From Meghimatium bilineatum (Eukaryota; Mollusca; Gastropoda; Stylommatophora; Philomycidae): a DNA stretch of 64,000 bases. The notes under the pieces were generated by a model that saw nothing but the letters and a program-made list of their open reading frames with translations, ran no database searches and was not told the origin of the DNA. How positions within the stretch are numbered: the stretch's first letter is position 1; every line of letters begins with the position of its first letter. The translations under genes and the position numbers were made by a program. The stretch is taken from assembly GCA_034231615.1 (NCBI GenBank), contig CM067310.1:7672010-7736009 (forward strand), read 5' to 3'. Below, piece after piece: positions 12,501-24,500 of the stretch.

Positions 12501-15500
12501 CCAAAAGGCGCACAGATAATCAGGATGCCACGCACAAAACACAATGGAAACATGTCTGCATCTATAAACAGTTATGGTGCCTGCTCTGTGGCGGACGTTC
12601 AGGCAGGGACGGTGCCGGGCCCTATACCTCGAAAGGTCCCAACCTTAGTTAAGCTCTATGGGACACTGTATGAACTACAAAAGACAGTGAGTTTTATTCA
12701 GGAGACAGAATTACAGATATAGACATGTTTCACGTGAACGAAAGAAGAAGAAGAAAAAACCTCTGCTCTATGTGCCACCAGCAGCACGAAAGGAACAAAT
12801 TAACTAACTAACTAACTGACCTGCTGATCATCATGGTCATGGATGCTTGATCTATTGTCACTGTTTTGCTTCTTTATCGTTGCGTACGCCCACATCTACC
12901 AGTGTATGTGGACATCTCTACAGAAGGATGTTCACTTTTCCTAACAGATAGTATGATAGCCATTTGTGTCTTTGCAGATGGTCAAGAAGTAGGCCAATGT
13001 AAATTGCTGAGACACAATAGTCCCCACGTTTCACACATAACTGCTTGTTGGGTAGATTTTAACAGATAGCAAAGACCGTCAAATAGGGAGGTAAAAAAAA
13101 AAACCATGGTATATGAAAGGTGTTTGTATACGAAACATAGAATGTGTTTCAGTCCAGTTTCTGTCAATGAGAAAAATACACTGAAATGTGCATGAGGTTG
13201 AGAATGAATGCAGAAGAAGAATCTTTCCTCTGTTTTCTCCATTCCGTTCATCATCATTAAGCTTCATCTCCGGAAACAAAAGTTGGTTGCAAGGGACCTC
13301 CAACATCCTCTGTCTTTTGCCCTGGTGATGCACTCTGATAGACTACTATGCTCATTTCATGTTTCATTCCCATTTGTATCTCTGCCCATCAACTCTACCT
13401 TCAAGTAAGGTCTTTAACAAGGTGTCTTTTATTAATATGTCCAAAATATTGTATTTGTTTCTATTTCCTTTAATAATAATTTTTTTATACACAATCTTGT
13501 CAGAACCTCTGTGTTTATTTTCTTCTCTTTCATGAAATTTCTCCTACTTCTTCTATAGACCCTCATCTCAAATTAGTCAATGCTATCTTGTGTTTGTTTT
13601 TTCATTGTTCATTTTTCAGACTCCATATTTTAATGTGACATTTTACGGTTCTCAGTTTTGGGTTGTTTGTGAATTGTTTGAATGTTAGCAGTTTAAAAAT
13701 GGTGTCACGGCAATCTGTCACAGAACTCACACGATTTTGAAACTTATTACTTCCCTCATGAGTAAGGGAGGGTAAAGACAGCAAGGAAGGGAACTGGCCA
13801 CCCCACCTAATAGCTGCTGCAGCTTAGTACATGATGAGTTATCTTCATCGTAGGTTCCTGCCGGTAGGACCTACCTTTACCATACTCCCCTCATACACTC
13901 GTTGGATTGATAAGAATACATTACCGGAGATCTACAATCATCCGATGGATTTCTAGAAGTTTCACCTATTCACTGATAAAAACATATAAAGAACACTGCT
14001 CCTCTTTTGTGCGCTCCACTTTTGTGCATAGGAGTGACCATATCTGCCATTATTTCATCACATTGTTCATCTGCTCCAAGATGGCATGTGCAGGAGGACA
14101 TCCTTGACAACAATATGGACAGGTTACAGGACAATGCTGTGGTTTAAAAAATATAATATCAAACTTTTTAATCTAAGTGCCTTTGTATATTTACTAGCAT
14201 CAAATCTGCTTCATTATTCTAGTAATTCTTATTCTCTTGTAGATTTGTAAATAAAGTTTGTGATTTCAGATATATCAATTGCCGTGATTGATTTGATACA
14301 AGAACTGACAGACCCAGACATTTTAAATGAAAATGAGGATACTGTGGGTGTATTGGTGGATGCCTTGGTTAGTAGTATTTTATGTGTTAGTGGATGCCTT
14401 GGTAGTGTGTATTGGTGGGTGTTTTGGTTAGTGTGTGTGTTGATGATTGCTGTGTTAAGTAGTGTTTTGTTTTGTGTGTGTTGATGGTTGCTGTTAAGTA
14501 GTGTTTTGTGTGTGTTGATGATTGCTGTGTTAAGTAGTGTTTGTGTGTGTTGATGATTGCTGTGTTAAGTAGTGTTTGTGTGTGTTGATGATTGCTGTGT
14601 TAAGTAGTGTTTGTGTGTGAGGAGGATTGCTGTGTTAAGTAGTGTTTTGTTTTGTGTGTGTTGATGGTTGCTGTTAAGTAGTGTTTTGTGTGTGAGGAGG
14701 ATTGCTGTGTTAAGTAGTGTTTTGTGTGTGTTGATGATTGCTGTTAAGTAGTGTTTTGTGTGTGAGGAGGATTGCTGTGTTAAGTAGTGTTTTGTGTGTG
14801 TTGATGATTGCTGTTGAGTAGTGTTTTGTGTGTGTTGAGGATTACTGTGTTAAGTAGTGTTTTGTGTGTGTTGAGGATTACTGTGTTAAGTAGTGTTTTG
14901 TTTTGTGTGTGTTGATGATTGCTGTTAAGTAGTGTTTTGTGTGTGTTGAGGATTACTGTGTTAAGTAGTGTTTTGTTTTGTGTGTGTTGAGGATTACTGT
15001 GTTAAGTAGTGTTTTGTTTTGTGTGTGTTGATGATTGCTGTTAAGTAGTGTTTTGTGTGTGTTGAGGATTACTGTGTTAAGTAGTGTTTTGTTTTGTGTG
15101 TGTTGATGATTGCTGTTACGTAGTGTTTTGTGTGTGAGGAGGATTGCTGTGTTAAGTAGTGTTTTGTGTGTGAGGAAGATTGTTGTGTTAAGTAGTGTTT
15201 TGTGTGTGAGGAAGATTGTTGTGTTAAGTAGTGTTTTGTTTTGTGTGTGAGGAAGATTGTTGTGTTAAGTAGTGTTTTGTGTGTGAGGAAGATTGTTGTG
15301 TTAAGTAGTGTTTTGTTTTGTGTGTGTTGATGATTGCTGTGTTAAGTAGTGTTTTGTGTGTGAGGAAGATTGTTGTGTTAAGTAGTGTTTTGTTTTGTGT
15401 GTGTTGATGATTGCTGTGTTAAGTAGTGTTTTGTTTTGTGTGTGAGGAGGATTGCTGTGTTAAGTAGTGTTTTGTTTTGTGTGTTGATGATTGCTGTTAA

Positions 15501-18500
15501 GTAGTGTTTTATGTGTGAGGAGGATTGCTGTGTTAAGTAGTGTTTTGTGTGCGAGGAAGATTGCTGTGTTAAGTAGTATTTTGTGTGTGAGGAGGATTGC
15601 TGTGTTAAGTAGTGTTTTGTTTTGTGTGTGTTGATGATTGCTGTTAAGTAGTGTTTTATGTGTGAGGAGGATTGCTGTGTTAAGTAGTGTTTTGTGTGCG
15701 AGGAAGATTGCTGTGTTAAGTAGTGTTTTGTGTGCGATGAAGATTGCTGTGTTAAGTAGTGTTTTGTTTTGTGTGTGTTGATGATTGCTGTGTTAAGTAG
15801 TGTTTTGTTTTGTGTGTTGATGATTGCTGTTAAGTAGTGTTTTATGTGTGAGGAGGATTGCTGTGTTAAGTAGTGTTTTGTGTGCGAGGAAGATTGCTGT
15901 GTTAAGTAGTGTTTTGTGTGCGAGGAAGATTGCTGTGTTAAGTAGTGTTTTGTGTGCGAGGAAGATTGCTGTGTTAAGTAGTGTTTTGTTTTGTGTGTGT
16001 TGATGATTGCTGTTAAGTAGTGTTTTATGTGTGAGGAGGATTGCTGTGTTAAGTAGTGTTTTGTGTGCGAGGAAGATTGCTGTGTTAAGTAGTGTTTTGT
16101 GTGCGAGGAAGATTGCTGTGTTAAGTAGTGTTTTGTGTGCGAGGAAGATTGCTGTGTTAAGTAGTGTTTTGTGTGCGAGGAAGATTGCTGTGTTAAGTAG
16201 TGTTTTGTTTTGTGTGTGTTGATGATTGCTGTGTTAAGTAGTGTTTTGTGTGTGAGGAGGATTGCTGTGTTAAGTAGTGTTTTGTGTGCGAGGAAGATTG
16301 CTGTGTTAAGTAGTGTTTTGTGTGCGATGAAGATTGCTGTGTTAAGTAGTGTTTTGTGTGCGAGGAAGATTGCTGTGTTAAGTAGTGTTTTGTGTGCGAG
16401 GAAGATTGCTGTGTTAAGTAGTGTTTTGTGTGCGAGGAAGATTGCTGTGTTAAGTAGTGTTTTGTGTGCGAGGAAGATTGCTGTGTTAAGTAGTGTTTTG
16501 TGTGCGAGGAAGATTGCTGTGTTAAGTAGTGTTTTGTGTGCGAGGAAGATTGCTGTGTTAAGTAGTGTTTTGTGTGCGAGGAAGATTGCTGTGTTAAGTA
16601 GTGTTTTGTTTTGTGTGTGTTGATGATTGCTGTTAAGTAGTGTTTTATGTGTGAGGAGGATTGCTGTGTTAAGTAGTGTTTTGTGTGCGAGGAAGATTGC
16701 TGTGTTAAGTAGTGTTTTGTGTGCGATGAAGATTGCTGTGTTAAGTAGTGTTTTGTGTGCGAGGAAGATTGCTGTGTTAAGTAGTGTTTTGTGTGCGAGG
16801 AAGATTGCTGTGTTAAGTAGTGTTTTGTGTGCGAGGAAGATTGCTGTGTTAAGTAGTGTTTTGTGTGCGAGGAAGATTGCTGTGTTAAGTAGTGTTTTGT
16901 GTGCGAGGAAGATTGCTGTGTTAAGTAGTGTTTTGTTTTGTGTGTGTTGATGATTGCTGTGTTAAGTAGTGTTTTGTTTTGTGTGTTGATAATTGCTGTT
17001 AAGTAGTGTTTTATGTGTGAGGAGGATTGCTGTGTTAAGTAGTGTTTTGTGTGCGAGGAAGATTGCTGTGTTAAGTAGTGTTTTGTGTGCGAGGAAGATT
17101 GCTGTGTTAAGTAGTGTTTTGTGTGCGAGGAAGATTGCTGTGTTAAGTAGTGTTTTGTTTTGTGTGTGTTGATGATTGCTGTTAAGTAGTGTTTTATGTG
17201 TGAGGAGGATTGCTGTGTTAAGTAGTGTTTTGTGTGCGAGGAAGATTGCTGTGTTAAGTAGTGTTTTGTGTGCGAGGAAGATTGCTGTGTTAAGTAGTGT
17301 TTTGTGTGCGAGGAAGATTGCTGTGTTAAGTAGTGTTTTGTGTGCGAGGAAGATTGCTGTGTTAAGTAGTGTTTTGTGTGCGAGGAAGATTGCTGTGTTA
17401 AGTAGTGTTTTGTGTGCGAGGAAGATTGCTGTGTTAAGTAGTGTTTTGTTTTGTGTGTGTTGATGATTGCTGTGTTAAGTAGTGTTTTGTGTGTGTTGAT
17501 TGTAATTTGTTGATGATGACAATGTTTAGTACCAGAGTATATGAATACTTGCAGCTGGATGGCCAGGTGGTAGCTGTTTTGGTAAACAATCTTGACAGAC
17601 TTGATGAAAATGTGAAGGAAGAATTTGAAGGAGTGCATAATAGCATGGGTGAGTTTCTTTGTAAGCCTAAATAGTTGAGTTTAATATGCGCTATTCGGTG
17701 CAAATGGACAAATGGTTTCACATTGTTCTTGCGTGATGTTCTCGGTTAGCAGATAACCAAGATCCTAAAAGTACCTCCTGTTGATGCACCCTGGAAATAA
17801 ATATACAATGGCTCGTGTGGTGTTTTTGACTGACACTTTTAGGGATTGATCTTAAGCTGTAGAGGGTACAGATGGAATGAGAGTACAAAGAGACAAGCAG
17901 TCTCGAACACCTCTCAGCCGAGACAGCTTGCGGCACTGTCGCCACAGTGGGATGCAAGGCATTCTGACTCAGATAGCTGAAATGCAGGGGCATTGGAATG
18001 GCCGCCAATGTGACATTCGGTCCACGTTGCCATTAAACTTGCAATAAAAAAAGGAATAACTGAATAACTTGCCAGACTTTGAATAATCTTGTAACCAAAT
18101 TTTTTTATTGGGGCTTCTTTTATTGATTACAGGGAACCTAGCAACTGGGCTTTTGTGTGGCTTGTACACTCGACATCGGCTATATTATACAGTGTAAACT
18201 GTTGTCAAATGCACTCCATGTGAGCATACTTACGGTTGAGCAAACAAAAACTAAAATGTGTTATGTGAAGTAATTCTATGATTTAGATTGATTATCGATT
18301 GTGATGGTAGATACCAGTATATACTTTTATATATGTCTAGATATTTGTATGTATATGTGCTTACATTTATAGTTATCTCTGATTATCAAATAGAATGTAT
18401 ACATGGTTGTTTAGTTCGTGATTGTATTTGGATGTGTATATATTTTTGTTATCTATCTTATACTGTCAAATGCTATTCTTCTTTACACATTTCTATGTTT

Positions 18501-21500
18501 CCTGTATTTATTTGTAGCCCCCCCCCCCCTCTCCTGCGTGCACTATCTTTCTATATCCTTTCCCATTGTATCTCCCGTCGCCCACTTAAACCGTCCCACC
18601 CCTACGTTCTTGGCAATGCTATTTGGTGTCCCCCTTTCTTTAGTTTTGCATCTTTCATCTTTTAGTATTTCATAATTTAAACATATTGAACGCATCAATA
18701 TGCACTTATTAAAATTGTGTTGCGCTGGATCTGTTGTTACTGGGTGATGATTTCCTGGTGAAAGAAATCCGTCTCCCAGCCAATATTTTAAATATTCGTT
18801 ATGGTTTTGTGTTCATAATTGTTTTTGTTGTCTAGATAAAGGTCCCAATTGGACCGACACGTTGACAATTGTATTTGTTCTTTGTTTTATTGTTAATTTC
18901 TATATTTTATTATTTTATATTGACAGTTTTCTTCAGTAACCTTCCTACCTTATTTTTATTTCCTCTATTTGTCTGGTTACTGCTGCACTTCCATTTTGTC
19001 GGACATCCTCCGATATTTGCGTTATTTTTATTTTTATTGCTTGTCAACCAACAACATTGTACTCTGTGCAAACACATAGGTACTAAGTTATCCCCAACAG
19101 ATGTTGAAAGACGTGCATTCTGATGATTCACTTGGTTAAACATGATTTTTGTCATGCCCCATAGCTGTACGAGCAAGGTCAATATTATCAAGTATTTCTG
19201 TGTTTGTGGTGTTCCAGTGGCACATTGTTTACGCATGTTGACCCATTAGTGTTTGGTTTAATTTCCTGTTGAAGGGGAGTTTAAACACAAATCTAAAAAA
19301 CTAAACACAAATAGCTGAAGTCCACCTTTGTGTTGCTGGGAAACGAAAGGGAAACAGTGAATAGTAATCCTGTGACTGCCATGCATGGCATAAGAGGTGA
19401 CTAGGAACATTTTAGGTTTGGGGGTTGGCTGGCTTTCCCATCACATAGGTCAAACTGACCCAAATGTCATACTGAAGTTTTATATGTCAAGGCCAAAGGC
19501 ACAGATATTTCAGCTAAGCTGTAAACATCTCAACACATTCTGTTCTCCGGACCACATCCTGCTAGCCAACAGGAGTTTGAGAATGAACATAGAAAAAGAC
19601 TCTGAATTTACCAAATCTCATCAAACAGGTACCAGAACAAATCTATGAATGTAAAGGTGATTGGCATGACACTGTCCACATTACTCTTCTTAGAGCCTGT
19701 TCCATCTCTGCACACCTCAGCATTACTAATAAACTGTCATATCTTGTATTATTTTAAACCAATAAAATACAGTTTTGTATTTGATTCTCTCCAGCAATAA
19801 TTGAAAACTTATCAGATTTCAAGCCAGAGATGTGTGCCGATGCTGCTCAGCAAGGATTGCTGCCGTGGTTGCTAAAAAGAATCAGGGTAATACTTTATTT
19901 TAGATTTGTTTTGTTAACATTTACTACGCTAAATTTTAGATTTGTTTTGTTAACATTTACTACGCTAAATTTTAGTTTTGTTTTGTTAACATTTACTGTG
20001 CTAAATTTTAGATTTTTGTGTGTTAACCTTTACTACGCTAAATTTTAGATTTGTTTTGTTAACTTTTACTATGCTAAATACAAATTACATAACTTATACT
20101 CTGCATGCCAGATTGTTTTTTGACTAGTGCAATGACGATGAAAAAAATGCAACCTTTAAACCGTATTGAAAAAATTAGAGAAATGCTTTTTGTCCAACTG
20201 ATTTCTTGAAGAATATCTATACTTAGAAATTCTTATTTCTAATACTATTTCATAACCAAACTAACGTGCTCATAATATCGCCTGTGAAAATAAATAAGAT
20301 AATTAGATGTCAGTTACCTTTGTTGCCCGTGTGTTGCCGGGGCCCGAAAGGGGAGCAAAGAATAGCAACACTGTTTACCTTCCATGCATGTCGTAAGAGG
20401 CGACTAAGGAGGTTATGGGATGGAGTTGGCTGTCCTATCCCATATAGGGTCAGTGGCCCAAAGCCTTGTTGAAGTCGGATGTGTCAGGCAGAAAGGCGCA
20501 GATATCGCAGCAATGCTGTAAACCATGACACAACGCATTCCGTTCTCCTCACTACATCCTGCTGATCTGCAGGAGTTTGAGAACGAACGCAGAAGAAGAC
20601 CAAGATACATGGTAAGAACTTGCACAAAACAGAGCTACATTGCACTCTACAATAAAATAAGGTGAAGAATCCTGTGAAAACGGAGAAACGCAGCAGCTCA
20701 ACAGTAGGGAGGAGCTAGAAATTCACGGGTAGACCAAAAACCATCTAATGTAGTCATCCCATGCCTGAACTGTGCAAGGACATTTTCTGCCGGAAAAGTA
20801 AAGCTTGATAGTGGTCTCATTAACCATCTATGAATTTGTTAGTGGTCTCATTAACCATCTATGAATTTGTTAGTGGTCTCATTAACCATCTATGAATTTG
20901 TTAGTGGTCTCATTAACCATCTATGAATTTGTTAGTGGTCTCATTAACCATCTATGAATTTGTTAGTGGTCTCATTAACCATCTATGAATTTGTTAGTGG
21001 TCTCATTAACCATCTATGAATTTGTTAGTGGTCTCATTAACCATCTATGAATTTGTTAGTGGTCTCATTAGCCATCTACGAATTCATAATCAATGACATA
21101 ACTCTAGCTGAATGTCAAAAGTGGATGTAACAAATGGTCATCATCGTCATCTGATGGACGAACAACAACATTGCTGTGATAAAATATTGTTTCTGAATTA
21201 TTTTTTATTTCTTTTCAGATGAAGCGGCCATTTGACCAGAACAAGCTGTACTGCAGTGAGATTCTAGCTATTCTACTTCAAGATACAGAGGGTGAGACAA
21301 CGTGCACATTTGTGAAATTTGGGTATTTATTCACAATCTACCAGCAAAAGCATGAAATTTATTTGTTATATCCCTTTGTAGTGTATTATAGTGAATAGTG
21401 GATAGATAGTGTATTAGAGACACTCGGAAATATAACAGCAGAAGAGGCAAATAGAAAGGTAAAAGACCGAACACTCGCTCTCCCCTCAACACCGAAAGGC

Positions 21501-24500
21501 ACATGAAGAAGAAGTAGATATCCCTTTGTCTCCTAAGTGGTGGTTTTCAAAAGGTCAAGGTTAGAGTTCGAGAATGCGAATATGAAAGAAAATAGATAAA
21601 AAAAGTTTTAGCAAAAAGGAGAAGCAGCACTGAAATGCAAGGACATGATGGTTCGAACCTCATCGTCATCGCGCCGTCTTCACTTCGAATGTTGCCTGCA
21701 ACAAACCTCCAACATCTTCTGTCTCTTGACTGGATTGTACACTCTGCTAGACTGTAACCTGTTCATCTTGTGATGTTTCCTCTCCTATTTTAAATATTTT
21801 CCACTGACAAAATCCTACATAAGTTTTGTAAGATGTAGAGAGGGGACTATCTCACCAGGATTGTACGAGGCCATTTTTTCATTTTAGAAATCCATATTGG
21901 AATATGACTCCAACAGGAGAACGTGCAACAGAGAAATTTGTTGACTAATGAATCTGCCTTGCAAGCCCTTCGGAACTAAACAACGTTCTACCTAAACGCC
22001 TTAATCACTCCTATCTTGGACTCATACCTATACAGATGGCTTGGCTTACAAATACAACTGAGAATGAAGGATGGGGCCCTCAGACTAAGAAAATGGGAAA
22101 GATGTTACTGGCCAAGACTACAGGCAAGTTCTCAACCAATTAAAGGCAAAAATGGAAACTCAAGAAAACAAGAAATGGTTTTTCAAAGATCACATGTACA
22201 GGACAGTTGTATTATTTCAGATGAACTATCCGACATAACAGTATTGAAGTTTCACATGGACACTGAAGTAATAACTAGGATAATGTACTATTGTTACTGA
22301 TTTAACTAATAACTTACAAATAATAAAGCTAATGTTAAAAAAAGAAATAACAGAAAAACAAAGGGACAATAACTTTTTCTATGTTATGGTCCAACTGGGA
22401 CCTTTATATCAAGAAACAAATAAATAAACATGAAAAATACAAATAAAGAGAGATGGTGTCACCACCTCCATCTTGCTATATTAGAAACGACAACAAATAG
22501 AGAAAGATATGCATCATGTTTAGTGACTGGCAATATCGATGCGAGCCAGGACGTACACACTATTGATATATAAAAAACAGCCGAAGGCAGTTCTAGTTCA
22601 GCTGCATAATAATTTCCAGGTCATTCCGAAATTAGGGAAAGGGATAGCAGTTCAGTTAGCCAAAACTGGAGGTCAATATCAGCAACCACAGATTAACGAT
22701 TTAGTATCTTTTCCAGGAGTTAAGTCCATCATCAAAAGCTCCATAAACATGGCATGGAACAGTATTGAAGTGTTAAATTTTGTTGGAGTGAATGTGATTT
22801 GTTAGAATAATAGTGTCGATTTGTTGACATAGAGTTATCTGTACTTCATACTGTCATAGAATACTCATGAAAATTTTCTTTGCAGAAAACCGACAGTTGC
22901 TGGGTGAATCTGATGGAATAGATATCTTGTTACAGCAGTTGGCAGTAAGTGCTCATTACTTTTAGCTGTTTTACTCATCTGCCGAACAGTTGACATGGGT
23001 TATCTTGTTACAACAGTTGGTAGTAAGTGCTTATTACTTTTAATAATATTTTTATTTTTATAAAAATATTTATATTCTCGCTGACATAGATCCCCTGCAA
23101 GTCAATGTTGACCCTTGGGGGGTCCATATATACCACTTTGGGAACCTATGATCTAAAGTATGCTTATTAGTGACCAATCACCAGTAAAGACCTACCAACA
23201 GAATTCAAATAAGCCCAGTGGGTCATGTTTTCAACTATTGCCGAGCTTTTCCCGGCAAACAAAATGCATGGGAATAAGCAAAAAACTTATTTGAATTCTG
23301 TTTTATTTTTGGTAGCTCTTCTATTGATGAAAGCCGTGGCTTAATGTTCCATTCATTAGAAATGGACGAATGACCTTTGACCAATACCATTATGTGGTGT
23401 ATGCATGTGCCTGTGAGCTGGGTATACAAGTATAAAATAAAACTCAAATTTGAAAATGTCTCTACATGGGTTTTCTTAGAATAATTAATTGGTAAAGAGC
23501 AGATGACATAATGTTTTTCTGTAGTTTTTGTTTTGTGTACGCAAATTGTACAATGCAAATTATTAAAGAAAAGTTACGTTTATTAATATAAAAAACTTCA
23601 TTGAATAAGTTGACGTACGAAACAAAACTAATACTCATTGCAGTCAATAGAAAGAATATAAAAAAATACATTTAATAAGTTCAAGCATTAAGCAAAACTA
23701 ATTATAACACTGCGAATAGTAAAAATGATCACATTGTTTACACTAGTAGGAGAACTGACACAGAAAGCAATGACGTATACATATTAAGAGTATCCATGCT
23801 GTTTTATATATGTTCATGTCACTAATCATAGCACAGCATTACTGAAACCTGTCAAGACAATTTTAAGGTTGGGTTTCATTTTAGGATCACATACAGTGAG
23901 CTGCTGTTTTGTGTGTTGTGTCTGCATTGATTCCACTTATTTCTTTCATCTTTTAGGTCTTCAAAAAAAAATAAAAATCTGATCTGGCACAAAGGATTGT
24001 GTCCTGCATTGATTCCACTTATTTCTCCCATCTTGTAGGTTTTCAAGAAACATGATCCTGGCATAAAATTATTGTGTCCTGCATTAATTCCACTTATTTC
24101 TTCTATTCTTTAGGTCTTCAAAAAACATGATCCTAGCACAAAGAATTGTGTCCTGTATTGATTCCACTTATTTATTCCATTCTGTAGGTCTTCAAAAAAC
24201 ATGATCCTAGCACAAAGAATTGTGTCCTGTATTGATTCCACTTATTTATTCCATTCTGTAGGTCTTCAAAAAACGTGATCCTAGCACAAAGAATTGTGTC
24301 CTGCATTGATTCCACTTATTTATTCCATTCTGTAGGTCTTCAAAAAACATGATCCTAGCACAAAGAATTCTGTCCTGCATTGATTCCACTTATTTCTCCC
24401 ATTCTGTAGGTCTTCAAAAAACATGATACTGGCACAAAGGATTGTGTCCTGCATTGATTCCACTTATTTCTTCCATCTTGTAGGTCTTCAAGAAACATGA

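Noticed and set aside
16193-17638. 481-codon minus-strand open frame repeating SSHTKHYLTQQS
   Set aside because: Antisense reading of the ~36-bp array plus a short unique end. The plus-strand frames over the same array are equally open.
21219-21224. ATG AAG at the start of exon v7 as a translation start
   Set aside because: It follows a good acceptor, and the upstream exons join in frame with conserved CTNNBL1 sequence, so the methionine is internal.
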